Source: a bacterium
Lineage (GTDB): Bacteria > Patescibacteriota > Minisyncoccia > Minisyncoccales > JAUYFS01
Assembly: GCA_030689665.1 (NCBI GenBank)
Contig: JAUYFS010000033.1
Coordinates: forward strand, 1-36,655
DNA: 36,655 nucleotides
Direction: 5' to 3'
In this document: positions 14,451 to 22,739 of the stretch, piece after piece
How the letters are laid out: each line of letters begins with the position of its first letter
Position numbering within the stretch: the stretch's first letter is position 1
Position numbers and translations under genes: made by a program
Notes under the pieces: model-generated
What the model was told of the DNA's origin: nothing
Database searches by the model: none
The model's input: the letters and a program-made list of their open reading frames with translations, nothing else

Positions 14451-15617
14451 ATGCCTAAAAAAAATTATTATTTTGATTACGCGGCAACAACACCGATTGA
14501 CCCAAGGGTAATAAAAGCAATGTTCCCTTATTTTTCTGATAAATTTGGAAATCCATCGTCAATTCATAGCGTTGGAACAGAGTCATTGGTTGTTTTAAAA
14601 AAATGCAGAAAAATTTTAGCCGAAGCTTTGGGTGCTGCGGATGAAAATGAAGTAATTTTCACAAGTTCTGCCACAGAAAGCAATAACCTGGTCTTAAAAG
14701 GAATTGCTCTTGCCAATAAAAAAAAGGGCAATGAAATAATCATTTCTCCGATTGAACATGCCTGCGTTTTTAAAAGCGCCGAATGGCTTGAAGGACAAGG
14801 TTTTAAAATTAAATTTGCCAAGGTTGATAAATACGGATTAGTTGATATTGAAGATTTGGAGCAAAAAATAAATTCCAAGACAATTTTAGTTTCAATTATT
14901 CACGCCAACAATGAAATTGGAACAATTCAGGATTTGGAAAAAATCGGCAAGCTTTGCAGAAAAAAGGGAGTGTATTTTCATACAGACGCGGCTCAAAGTT
15001 TCGGCAAGGTTGCTATTGATGTTAATAAAATGAAAATTGACTTGCTGACAGTGTCAAGCCATAAAATGTACGGGCCCAAGGGCGTTGCTTGTTTGTATAT
15101 TAAAAAGGGCGTAAAAATAGAGCCGATTCTTCACGGTGGCGGACAAGAATTTGATTTGCGTTCCAGCACAATAAATGTGGCGGGCATTGTTGGCTTTGCG
15201 AAAGCGGTTGAAATTTGCGTCAAAGAAATGAAAAAAGAGAGCGCGAAAACAATAAAATTCAGGAATTACATTATCAATTTTGTCAAAAAAAACATAAAAG
15301 GCGCGCATTTGAACGGGCATCCGCAAAAAAGATTGCCCAACAATATAAATTTTTCTTTTGAGGGGATTGAAGGAGAATCGTTGCTAATGGAATTAGACAG
15401 AAGAGGAATAGCTATTTCCACAAGTTCTGCTTGTTCTTCCGCAAAATTAGAGCCGAGTAGAATCCTTCTGGCAATCGGCTTGGACCCCTTTTTAACCCAA
15501 AGCGCAATCAGGATTTCTTTGGGAAGAATGACAAATAAAAAAGAAATTAATTATTTATTAAAAGTATTGCCAGAATCAATCAGGAAATTAAGAAAAATGT
15601 CGCCGTTTTTCAAATAA
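14451..15617 (+). CDS. iscS: Cysteine desulfurase (IscS/NifS family)
   Basis: The 388-residue PLP enzyme removes sulfur from cysteine for Fe-S cluster assembly. It shows YFDYAATTPIDPRV at the start, TSSATESNNLVLKG, HANNEIGTIQ, HTDAAQSFGK, and the PLP lysine Lys205 in SSHKMYGPKG. The persulfide-forming cysteine is Cys328 in STSSACSSAKLEPS. The loop around that cysteine resembles group I (IscS/NifS) enzymes rather than SufS. It is followed 4 bases later by a scaffold gene, making a two-gene iscS-iscU unit. No iscR, hscA, hscB or ferredoxin is next to it. Confidence 0.93.
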   Translation: MPKKNYYFDYAATTPIDPRVIKAMFPYFSDKFGNPSSIHSVGTESLVVLKKCRKILAEALGAADENEVIFTSSATESNNLVLKGIALANKKKGNEIIISPIEHACVFKSAEWLEGQGFKIKFAKVDKYGLVDIEDLEQKINSKTILVSIIHANNEIGTIQDLEKIGKLCRKKGVYFHTDAAQSFGKVAIDVNKMKIDLLTVSSHKMYGPKGVACLYIKKGVKIEPILHGGGQEFDLRSSTINVAGIVGFAKAVEICVKEMKKESAKTIKFRNYIINFVKKNIKGAHLNGHPQKRLPNNINFSFEGIEGESLLMELDRRGIAISTSSACSSAKLEPSRILLAIGLDPFLTQSAIRISLGRMTNKKEINYLLKVLPESIRKLRKMSPFFK

Positions 15618-15621
15618 AAAT

Positions 15622-16143
15622 ATGGAATATTCGGAAAAAGTTTTGGGACATTTTAAAAGACCAAGCAATTACGGAAGAATGAAAAATCCGGACGCGGTCG
15701 GAAAGGTTGGAAATATCGTTTGCGGAGATGTAATGTGGCTTTACATTAAGGTCGGAAAATCCGCCAGCGGGCGGAAAAAAGGCGAGGATTTTATAAAAGA
15801 CATAAAATTTGAAACATTTGGGTGTGTGGCAGCAATTGCTTCCAGCAGCGTTATCACTGATTTGGCAAAAGGGAAAACCCTAAGAGAAGCGCTGAAAATT
15901 TCCAAAGAAGATGTCTTGAAAAGTTTGAAAGGATTGCCGCCGATAAAGGTTCATTGCTCGCTTTTGTCTGTTGACGCTCTTTTTGACGCTATTTACAACT
16001 ATTTAAAAGCAAATAAAAAATTGATACCGCAAAATTTGGAAAAAAATCATTCAAGAACTCAAAAAGAAAAGGATTTAATAAAAGAAAAATACAAAAAGTG
16101 GGTTAAATTGGAAGAAACAATCTATAAAAAGGGAAAAATATAA
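15622..16143 (+). CDS. iscU: Fe-S cluster scaffold IscU with a repeat-derived insertion
   Basis: The 173-residue scaffold keeps the three cluster cysteines: Cys34 (GNIVCGDVM), Cys68 (ETFGCVAAIASSS) and Cys112 in the motif KVHCSLLS, with His111 beside it. It receives sulfur from the desulfurase encoded just upstream. It is longer than E. coli IscU (128) for two reasons. A charged tail of about 45 residues follows the domain. In addition, the loop after the third strand (residues 46-53, KSASGRKK) is enlarged. The DNA of that loop, ATCCGCCAGCGGGCGGA, is nearly the same palindrome as in the intergenic repeat at 5506-5523. The insertion is in frame in a surface loop and leaves the cysteines in place. 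Confidence 0.92.
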   Translation: MEYSEKVLGHFKRPSNYGRMKNPDAVGKVGNIVCGDVMWLYIKVGKSASGRKKGEDFIKDIKFETFGCVAAIASSSVITDLAKGKTLREALKISKEDVLKSLKGLPPIKVHCSLLSVDALFDAIYNYLKANKKLIPQNLEKNHSRTQKEKDLIKEKYKKWVKLEETIYKKGKI

Positions 16144-16182
16144 GCAAAAATTTTTAAAGAAACAAATTCTTTGAAAAAATAT

Positions 16183-16212
16183 TTGTTGAAAAGGGGTAGT
16201 TTGTGATAAAAT
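16183..16212 (+). promoter_or_regulatory. Promoter of the histidine kinase gene
   Basis: TTGTTG (16183-16188) and TAAAAT (16207-16212) are 18 bases apart, with TG one base before the -10 (extended type). The leader is about 33 bases without an SD. Confidence 0.5.
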
Positions 16213-16251
16213 AATTTAAATAAACTTGCAAATAATTTTAGCAACAAAAAA

Positions 16252-17262
16252 ATGGATTTATTTATAAAAATAATAAATCAACTGGACATTAAAAAGCAGT
16301 GCAAGAAATTTCAGCTCCCCTTGTACCAGTGCCCGCATTTTCTTTTTATTGTAATGGGCATTCTTATTATTGCGGCGATTTTAAGCACCTATTTTATCGG
16401 TTTAAGATATGTTGACGACCCCTTGCTGATTGTGCTGATTGTAATGGTTTTAACGGTCTTTCTTTTGCTTATTGCTTTTTTAATAAATAATTCTTTTGAA
16501 AAAGTGGCTGAGGTGGCGCAACTAAAAACAGAATTTATAAACATTGTTTCGCACCAATTAAAAACCCCGATTTTAAATTTAAATTGGGCAGCGGATATTC
16601 TTTTTTCAAAAGAGAAAGAAATCGCGCCCGAGAAAAAAGGTGAATTTGTTGAGATTATTCGCGAAAACATAAAAAGGATGAGAGAGTTGCTAAACGAATT
16701 GGTAATGGTTTCCAAAATAGAAAACGGCAGGCATATTTTAAATTTGGAAACAGTGAATATTTTGGATTTGTTCAATAATGTTGTTTCTTTTTTCAGGCCC
16801 TGCGCAACCAAAAAGAATGTGGCAATTAATTTTTACAGCGAAGGGGATTTTTCAAAAGACATAAAAATAGACCCCTTAAAACTTAAAATAATAATTGAAA
16901 ATCTGGTGGAAAACGCTGTCCGCTACACCAATTCCGGCGGCAGAATAGACATATTTTTAACGATACTTCCAAAAGAAAAAATAATTTTTAAAATTTCTGA
17001 CACTGGAATTGGAATTAAAAAAGATGATTACAAGATTATTTTTAAAAAATTTTGCCGTTCTGAAGAAGCCCAAAAAATAAAAACACAGGGATTGGGATTG
17101 GGTTTGTACATTGTGAAAACATACACAGAACAATTAGGCGGAAAGGTTTCTTTTTATTCAGAATATCAGAAAGGAACAACTTTTATTTTGGAATTTCCAG
17201 TTGCTTTTAAACAAGCCAAAAACTTGGAGCGGTTCACCCTCCCAAATTTTTGGCTAAAATAA
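16252..17262 (+). CDS. Membrane sensor histidine kinase
   Basis: The 336-residue kinase has two membrane segments (about 29-50 and 56-78) with only a few residues between them, so it lacks a large external sensor domain. The HisKA helix follows with phospho-accepting His101 in FINIVSHQLKTPI. The ATPase domain shows the N box (NLVENAVRYT), G1 (DTGIGI) and G2 (GLGLGLYIVK). It should phosphorylate the response regulator encoded next, whose Asp is intact. The last 17 or so residues (KQAKNLERFTLPNFWLK) are encoded by a repeat element, and the stop codon lies within that repeat. The natural C-terminus therefore probably ended slightly earlier. Placement before pilB suggests control of pili. Confidence 0.9.
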   Translation: MDLFIKIINQLDIKKQCKKFQLPLYQCPHFLFIVMGILIIAAILSTYFIGLRYVDDPLLIVLIVMVLTVFLLLIAFLINNSFEKVAEVAQLKTEFINIVSHQLKTPILNLNWAADILFSKEKEIAPEKKGEFVEIIRENIKRMRELLNELVMVSKIENGRHILNLETVNILDLFNNVVSFFRPCATKKNVAINFYSEGDFSKDIKIDPLKLKIIIENLVENAVRYTNSGGRIDIFLTILPKEKIIFKISDTGIGIKKDDYKIIFKKFCRSEEAQKIKTQGLGLGLYIVKTYTEQLGGKVSFYSEYQKGTTFILEFPVAFKQAKNLERFTLPNFWLK

Positions 17263-17352
17263 TTAGAATTGACAGCGATAATTTAAATAAATGGGTGATA
17301 TCAATATTTCAACAATTTATTATCAAACAAGCCAAAAACTTGGGAGGGTAAA
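17212..17352 (+). repeat. Type 1 leader element (copy A) overlapping the kinase 3' end
   Basis: The core runs 17233-17352. Its left arm is TTCACCCTCCCAAATTTTTG, and its right arm is GCCAAAAACTTGGGAGGGTA followed by AA. The 80-base interior is almost identical to copy B at 30853-30972. Just upstream (17212-17232) lies another arm, GCCAAAAACTTGGAGCGG, which can also pair with the left arm. The left arm therefore has two possible partners. A type 2 element follows. Confidence 0.8.
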
Positions 17353-17366
17353 GGTCATTTTAAAAA

Positions 17367-17422
17367 TTCACCCTGTTAAATTGCCTTTGGCAGTATTTAA
17401 CAGGACATTTAACAGGGTAAAA
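17367..17422 (+). repeat. Type 2 leader element before the response regulator
   Basis: TTCACCCTGTTAAAT (17367-17381) is mirrored by ATTTAACAGGGTAAA (17407-17421). The right half is partly doubled (ATTTAACAGG at 17395-17404). It ends 5 bases before ATG 17427. Order and linker (GGTC, then TTTTAAAAA) match the pair upstream of the SDR gene. Confidence 0.7.
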
Positions 17423-17426
17423 AATT

Positions 17427-17798
17427 ATGAAAAATAAAATTTTATTTATTGAAGATGAGAGAGCATTGCATAAATCATTAAAAGAAATTTTAGAAATTGA
17501 AAATATTGAACTTATATCTGCCTTTGACGGAGAAGAGGGTTTGAAAAAAGTTCAAGAAGAAAGGCCGGATTTGATTCTTTTGGATTTAATTCTTCCCAAG
17601 CTTCATGGTTTTGATGTTTTAAAAAAAATCAAAGAAGACAAAGAGCTTCAGGAAATTCCCTTGATTATTTTGACCAATCTTGAGGATATCAATGAAGTGG
17701 AAAAGGTGCTTGAATTGGGAGTAACGACATATTTGTCAAAATCGTCATACACATTAATGGAAATAGTTAAAAAAATAAAAGAGATTTTGAATCCTTAA
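17427..17798 (+). CDS. Single-domain response regulator (CheY-like)
   Basis: This 123-residue receiver domain has no output domain. The acidic pocket is Asp10 and Glu11 (FIEDE), the phospho-acceptor is Asp53 (LILLDLILPK), and the conserved Thr and Lys follow (IILTNL, then LSKSS). Length matches stand-alone receivers. It presumably takes phosphate from the histidine kinase directly upstream and acts by protein contact, perhaps on the pilus motor encoded 9 bases downstream. That target is inference from gene order. Two stacked leader elements stand between it and the kinase, so its translation may be set separately. Confidence 0.92.
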   Translation: MKNKILFIEDERALHKSLKEILEIENIELISAFDGEEGLKKVQEERPDLILLDLILPKLHGFDVLKKIKEDKELQEIPLIILTNLEDINEVEKVLELGVTTYLSKSSYTLMEIVKKIKEILNP

Positions 17799-17807
17799 TT
17801 CTTTTTT

Positions 17808-19559
17808 ATGAAAATTGAAACAAAACAGCTAAAAGCTTTTATTTTAGATTCTAATTTGGCGAAAGAAGAAGACCTGGAAAACGCCCTGAAAGAAGCCATA
17901 GAAAAAAATCTTAAATTTGAGGATGTTTTAATCAATAAAAATTTAATTTCAAAAAAGGACCTATCCAAACTCAAGGCCTATATTTTAGGGATTCCTTACG
18001 TTAATTTGGAAAAAGAAACAGTTGAACCGGAAATTTTAAAAATTATTCCAGAGCCGATTGCCCGTTCCAATAATATAATCGCTTTCAGAAAAAGAGGCAG
18101 AAATTTGGAGGTAGCCATGGTTGACCCGGCAGATTTAAGGACCATAGATTTCATAAGGAAAACAGCCAACCTAAAAATATTGCCGCGTTTGACTGACGAT
18201 GAAAGCATAAAATCAGTTTTAAAACAATACCAAAAAAGTTTGGAAACTGAATTTAAAGACCTGATTGACCAAAAAGGCGAGGAAGTTAAAATTACCGCTA
18301 TTGAAGAACTAGCTGATAACGGCGAAGAAAATTTAAAAAAAGCGGCAAAAGAAATTCCCATAATAAGAATTGTGGATACTTTGCTTAAACACGCGATTAT
18401 CCAGAGGGCGTCTGACATTCATATTGAGCCGCAGGAAAAAGAAGTTGTTGTTCGTTATAGGATAGACGGGGTTTTAAGAGACGCGATGATTTTGCCGAAA
18501 CAGGTCCAAGAGGGAATTGTTGCCAGAATCAAGGTTTTGTCAAAATTAAAATTGGACGAGCACAGATTGCCTCAAGACGGCCGTTTCAAAATTGAAACCG
18601 GCGACTACAAATATTCAATCAGGGTTTCAATTTTGCCGATTTTTGACGGAGAAAAAGTCGTTATGAGGCTGTTGTCGGAAAGCAACAAAGGATTTACTTT
18701 GGAAGATATTGGTTTTTCCGGAAATTCTTTGGAATTGGTTCATGAAAATATAAAAAAACCAGTTGGCATGATTTTAATCACAGGACCGACCGGCTCTGGA
18801 AAAACAACAACGCTTTACACGATTTTAGAAATTTTAAATACCCCGGAAGTGAATATTTCCACTATTGAAGACCCGATTGAATACCGAATGTCAAGAATTA
18901 ACCAGACCCAAGTAAATCCTAAAATAAATTTGACCTTTTCAAGCGGATTGCGTTCTTTGGTAAGGCAAGACCCTGACATTATTATGGTCGGAGAAATCAG
19001 AGATAACGAAACCGCGTCTTTATCCATAAACGCGGCATTGACAGGGCACTTGGTTCTTTCCACGCTTCACACCAACTCAGCGGCAGGCGCGATTCCAAGA
19101 TTATTGGATATGGAGGTTGAGCCGTTTCTTTTGTCTTCAACCTTGAATTTAATAGTGGCGCAAAGATTGGTCAGGAGGTTATGCGAGGAAAAAATTCCTT
19201 ATAAATTAAATCAAGCGCAAACTAAAAATCTGGACAATTACTGCAATTTAAAAAATTTAGAGAAAGCTCTTAAAGAAGAAAAAATAATAGGACCTAAGGA
19301 GGGAATTGAAGATGCCACATTTTATAAGCCGAAAATCACCAAGGATTGTTCAGAGGGTTACAGGGGGAGAATCGGGATTTTTGAGGCCATGAGGGTTTCT
19401 GAAATCATAAAAGAAATGATTGTTAAAAGCGCCACCAGCGACAATATCCAAGACCAAGCGCAAAAAGAAGGGATGACTTTGATGGTTGAAGATGGTTTGG
19501 TTAAAGCTGCCCGCGGCTTCACGACGATTGAAGAAGTATTAAGAGTGATAACTGAGTAA
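17808..19559 (+). CDS. pilB: Type IV pilus extension ATPase PilB
   Basis: The 583-residue hexameric ATPase powers pilus assembly from the cytoplasm. An N-terminal MshEN-like region (about 1-150; LIDQ-type repeats such as NLISKKDLSKLKAYILGIPY) precedes the motor. Motor motifs are IEPQEKEVVVRYRIDGVL, Walker A GPTGSGKT (326-333), the Asp box STIEDPIEYR, Walker B with Glu396 (IIMVGEIRD), and the His box LSTLHTNSA. Most PilB/GspE proteins then carry a four-cysteine zinc site; here only scattered cysteines remain (RRLC, then KDCSEGYRGR), so zinc binding is probably lost. It starts 9 bases after the response regulator. No retraction ATPase pilT is in the window. Confidence 0.95.
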   Translation: MKIETKQLKAFILDSNLAKEEDLENALKEAIEKNLKFEDVLINKNLISKKDLSKLKAYILGIPYVNLEKETVEPEILKIIPEPIARSNNIIAFRKRGRNLEVAMVDPADLRTIDFIRKTANLKILPRLTDDESIKSVLKQYQKSLETEFKDLIDQKGEEVKITAIEELADNGEENLKKAAKEIPIIRIVDTLLKHAIIQRASDIHIEPQEKEVVVRYRIDGVLRDAMILPKQVQEGIVARIKVLSKLKLDEHRLPQDGRFKIETGDYKYSIRVSILPIFDGEKVVMRLLSESNKGFTLEDIGFSGNSLELVHENIKKPVGMILITGPTGSGKTTTLYTILEILNTPEVNISTIEDPIEYRMSRINQTQVNPKINLTFSSGLRSLVRQDPDIIMVGEIRDNETASLSINAALTGHLVLSTLHTNSAAGAIPRLLDMEVEPFLLSSTLNLIVAQRLVRRLCEEKIPYKLNQAQTKNLDNYCNLKNLEKALKEEKIIGPKEGIEDATFYKPKITKDCSEGYRGRIGIFEAMRVSEIIKEMIVKSATSDNIQDQAQKEGMTLMVEDGLVKAARGFTTIEEVLRVITE

Positions 19560-19563
19560 ATTT

Positions 19564-20787
19564 ATGCCTTTATTTCATTACGAAGCAAAAGATATAAATA
19601 ACAATTTAAGAAAGGGCTATTTGGAGGCAAAAGACAAAATAGATTTAGCCAAAAGGCTTCATAATGAGGGATTTTTTTTAATTGACGCTTTTAGCGACAA
19701 AGAAAAAAGCGGAGAAAAATTCGTGAATTTTTCCTCAATTCGGGAAATTTTTGGGATTTCAATAAAAGAAAAACTATTTTTTTTCAGAAATCTTCAAGTA
19801 ATGGTTTCGGCTGGAATTGCTTTGCCGAGAAGCATAAGAACCTTGGCAGAACAAACCAAAAATAATAAATTCAAAAAAGCTCTTTTACAAACAGAGGAAA
19901 ATCTTTTGAAAGGATTTAGTTTATCCCAGAGTTTTTCTTATTTCCCGGAAATTTTTCCTCCTTTAATAATAAATATGGTTAAGGTTGGGGAGGAATCAGG
20001 AACATTAGAAACAATTCTGGCAAATTTGACTGAACACTTGGAAAAACAAAATCAGCTGAAAAATAGAATAATCGGAGCTTTAATGTACCCCTCAATTATT
20101 ATTTTAGCGATGATTGGCATTGGAATTTTGATGCTGATTATAGTTGTTCCCAAACTTGCCGAAACATTTGAAGAATTGGGAATTGAGTTGCCAATAACAA
20201 CCAGAATTGTCATTTTCGCCGGGTACTCGCTTCTCAATTATTGGTATTTAATTTTGTTTTTATTGGTTGTCGTTGTTTTTCTTTTTCGCCGTTTGCTGAA
20301 AACAACGGGAGGAAAGGATTTTATAGACGAGATTGTGCTGAAAATTCCTGTTTTGGGCGAACTTTTAAAAAAATATTACACAGTTGAGATAATAAGAACC
20401 CTTTCTATTTTGATGAGAAGCGGCGTGCCGATTTTAAATTCTTTGGAAATAGCGGGAAATGTTGCTCTGAACAAGCATTTTAAAGATTCATTGGAAGAGG
20501 CGAAAAAAGAAGTAAAAAAGGGAGGCTCTTTGTCGGCAGCTTTAAAAAAGAGCTCTGAATTTTACTCGGATACGACAATTGAAATGTTTTTAGTTGGCGA
20601 AGAAACCGGACAAACCGGGCAAATTTTAGAAAAGCTGACGGCTTTTTACGACGACGAAATAGCCCAGACGACCCAAAACCTTTCTTCAATAATTGAGCCG
20701 ATTTTAATGATTATTATCGGCGCGGCCATAGGATTTTTCGCCGTTGCTATGGTTCAACCTATGTATTCAATGTTGGGTTCCATATAA
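19564..20787 (+). CDS. pilC: Type IV pilus inner-membrane platform protein PilC
   Basis: The 407-residue protein has the two repeated T2SSF domains (about 60-190 and 265-395) and three strong membrane segments (near 165-195, 215-240 and 370-400). Diagnostic stretches are FRNLQVMVSAGIALPRSI, MVKVGEESGTLETILANL, and the second-half counterpart FLVGEETGQTGQILEKLT. It forms the base on which pilins are polymerised by PilB, encoded 4 bases upstream. Length is typical of PilC (about 400). The frame ends 4 bases before the next prepilin gene. Confidence 0.95.
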   Translation: MPLFHYEAKDINNNLRKGYLEAKDKIDLAKRLHNEGFFLIDAFSDKEKSGEKFVNFSSIREIFGISIKEKLFFFRNLQVMVSAGIALPRSIRTLAEQTKNNKFKKALLQTEENLLKGFSLSQSFSYFPEIFPPLIINMVKVGEESGTLETILANLTEHLEKQNQLKNRIIGALMYPSIIILAMIGIGILMLIIVVPKLAETFEELGIELPITTRIVIFAGYSLLNYWYLILFLLVVVVFLFRRLLKTTGGKDFIDEIVLKIPVLGELLKKYYTVEIIRTLSILMRSGVPILNSLEIAGNVALNKHFKDSLEEAKKEVKKGGSLSAALKKSSEFYSDTTIEMFLVGEETGQTGQILEKLTAFYDDEIAQTTQNLSSIIEPILMIIIGAAIGFFAVAMVQPMYSMLGSI

Positions 20788-20791
20788 AACA

Positions 20792-21691
20792 ATGAACTTC
20801 AAAAGAAAAACTAAAACAGGTTTTACCCTGATTGAATTATTAATAGTTGTTGCAATAATTTTTATTGTTTTTGCCTTGTCTGTTGTTTCCTTCAGGTTTT
20901 ATGAAAAAAAATCAACTCTTAACAATACCGTGAAAGAAATAGTCGCTGTTTTAAAATCAGCTCAAAACAAAACTCTGGCTTCAGAGGGAAATAGCAAATG
21001 GGGAGTTTATTTTGATTCGGGACAAAATAGATTTATTTTATTTAAGGGCAGCGAATACAATCCGGAAGGAGCTGAAAACGAAATAAACGAAATTTCAGAA
21101 AGAATTGAAATTAGCGCTTTAGATTTGGCTGGCGGAGAAAATAAAATCGTTTTTAAGCGTTTAACAGGAGAAACAGACCAGTTTGGAAGCGTTTCTCTAA
21201 GATTAAAAGAAAACCCAGCGGAAATTAAAACAATTTATATTGAAAATTCCGGGCAAATTTTCTCCAGCTTGCCGGTAAATCCCGATGACGAAAGCAGAGT
21301 AAGAGATTCAAGGCATTTTCATTTTGATTTGGGCTGGAGCATTCAGAACGCAACAACTTTAAAATTTAATTTTATTGACAGCGGGCAAATTAAAACTCAA
21401 GATATGGTTGCTTTTTTCAACGGAGATAAAACTGAGTTTAATTGGAATAACGAGGAAGAGCCTTTTGTGATTGACGAGGCAAATCAAATTTTTAAAATCC
21501 ATACCCATTATTTGGACGGGGCAAACACGGTTCTTTGCATTCATAGAGAAAGAGGCGAAAACCAAAATAATCAGGAGGTTTTTATTTACATAGTTGATGG
21601 CGGCGTGGACAAGGAAATTGCTCATTATTTTGCCGACAGCGGCGATTCCATTGCAAAAGGTTTTTATGTTTCCAGTTTTGAACCCCAATAA
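20792..21691 (+). CDS. Prepilin-like protein with large C-terminal domain
   Basis: From ATG 20792 the product is 299 residues. An upstream in-frame start would place 16 extra residues before the leader and overlap pilC. The type III signal is KTKTGFTLIELLIVVAIIF, with cleavage expected after Gly and Glu at +5, followed by the hydrophobic helix. The helix and SFRFYEKKSTLNNTVKEIVAVLKSAQ match GspH/FimT-like minor pseudopilins. About 150 residues beyond the pilin head form an unrecognised beta-rich domain (DSGQIKTQDMVAFFNGD, HTHYLDGANTVLCIHRERGE). Such a long head suggests a tip or adhesive minor pilin rather than the main subunit. The next gene starts one base after its stop. Confidence 0.85.
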   Translation: MNFKRKTKTGFTLIELLIVVAIIFIVFALSVVSFRFYEKKSTLNNTVKEIVAVLKSAQNKTLASEGNSKWGVYFDSGQNRFILFKGSEYNPEGAENEINEISERIEISALDLAGGENKIVFKRLTGETDQFGSVSLRLKENPAEIKTIYIENSGQIFSSLPVNPDDESRVRDSRHFHFDLGWSIQNATTLKFNFIDSGQIKTQDMVAFFNGDKTEFNWNNEEEPFVIDEANQIFKIHTHYLDGANTVLCIHRERGENQNNQEVFIYIVDGGVDKEIAHYFADSGDSIAKGFYVSSFEPQ

Positions 21692-21692
21692 A

Positions 21693-22184
21693 ATGACCAA
21701 AAACAAAGGTTTCACAATTATAGAAATTTTAATCGTCATAACAATTGCGGGAATTTCATTTTCCGCGCTTCTGGGTTTAGCGGCCTTTTCTCTAAAAAAT
21801 TCAGTGCTGATAAAAGAAACCTATCAAGCCAATTATTTAGCCCAAGAAATGCTTGAAATCGCAAGAAATTTGCGCGACGGCACTGATTGGGGAACGGGCG
21901 GGATTGGTTCTTTTAGCGCTGATGTTGCTTTTCATCCAGAAAAAACCGCAGCAAGTCCTCCGAAATGGCAACTAATCTCCGGGACAGAAACAACAGGAAT
22001 TTTTTCCAGAAACTTGGTTTTTAAAAGGGTTTCCAGAGACGCCAATGACAATATTGAAGAGGTTTTTAATCCAGCCAACGAAGATGCAAATACCAGAAAA
22101 GCGATTGCAACCGCTTCCTGGAATAAACGGGGGATAGTTCATAAGGTTGAACTGTTTTTATATTTAACCAACTGGAAACAATAA
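21693..22184 (+). CDS. Minor pseudopilin (GspI/PilV-like)
   Basis: The start at ATG 21693 gives 163 residues beginning MTKNKGFTIIEILIVITIAG, a six-residue leader with Gly at -1 and Glu at +5. Longer in-frame starts overlap the previous prepilin gene and would bury the leader, so they are rejected. After the helix, ETYQANYLAQEMLEIARNLRD resembles the GspI/PilV minor pilins. The rest is a small beta-rich head ending in KVELFLYLTNWKQ. It probably helps prime pilus assembly together with the neighbouring minor pilins. Confidence 0.85.
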   Translation: MTKNKGFTIIEILIVITIAGISFSALLGLAAFSLKNSVLIKETYQANYLAQEMLEIARNLRDGTDWGTGGIGSFSADVAFHPEKTAASPPKWQLISGTETTGIFSRNLVFKRVSRDANDNIEEVFNPANEDANTRKAIATASWNKRGIVHKVELFLYLTNWKQ

Positions 22185-22185
22185 A

Positions 22186-22731
22186 ATGTTTTTAAAATTT
22201 TACAAAAATAACAGGGGATTCGCGTTGATAGAGGCCTTGATTTATGTCGCGGTTTTGTCAGTGATTATTTTGGTTATTTCCACATTTTTTCTTTGGGTTA
22301 ATAAAGCAAGCATTAAAGCAACGGTAATGGAAGAAACCCTAAATAACGCTAATAAAGCAATGGAGATGATTGTTTATGAAATAAAAACTTGCCAAGAAAT
22401 TTATCAGCCAACCTCGGTTTTTTCCAATGATAATGGCCAGCTTTCTTTAAAAACAAATGAGTTTAAGCCAGATGGCGAAAGCGCGACAATTATTGATTTT
22501 TTTATCTGCAACGACAGCAGAATTTGTTTGAAGAAAGAATCCCAAAATCCGATTTTTTTGACCTCGGGAAGCGTTAATGTTGAAAAATTAAAATTTGATT
22601 TGGTTTTCAATGATGATTTGGAGCCGTCTGTGTCAATAGATTTGCAGGTTGATTACGATAATCCATTAGAAAAACCTGAATATCAGCATTCGGTTAATTT
22701 AAAAACAACAACAACCCTAAGAAATTATTAA
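22186..22731 (+). CDS. Minor pseudopilin (GspJ/PilW-like)
   Basis: The 181-residue product starts one base after the previous stop. Its leader and helix read NNRGFALIEALIYVAVLSVI, with Gly before Phe and Glu at +5. The segment EETLNNANKAMEMIVYEIKT after the helix is typical of GspJ/PilW proteins. Two cysteines (FFICNDSRIC) could form a disulfide in the head domain. It ends in KTTTTLRNY. Part of the same tightly packed prepilin cassette. Confidence 0.83.
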   Translation: MFLKFYKNNRGFALIEALIYVAVLSVIILVISTFFLWVNKASIKATVMEETLNNANKAMEMIVYEIKTCQEIYQPTSVFSNDNGQLSLKTNEFKPDGESATIIDFFICNDSRICLKKESQNPIFLTSGSVNVEKLKFDLVFNDDLEPSVSIDLQVDYDNPLEKPEYQHSVNLKTTTTLRNY

Positions 22732-22739
22732 AATCCAAA

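Noticed and set aside
17269-17302. TTGACA inside copies A and B as a promoter carried by the element.
   Set aside because: No -10-like hexamer lies at 16-19 bases; the nearest candidates are more than 20 bases away.
20744-20791. A longer N-terminus for the first prepilin, overlapping pilC.
   Set aside because: The prepilin leader KTKTG-FTLIE needs a short N-terminus; ATG 20792 directly follows the pilC stop.
21594-21692. A 33-residue N-terminal extension on the second prepilin.
   Set aside because: It overlaps the preceding gene and would bury the prepilin cleavage site.
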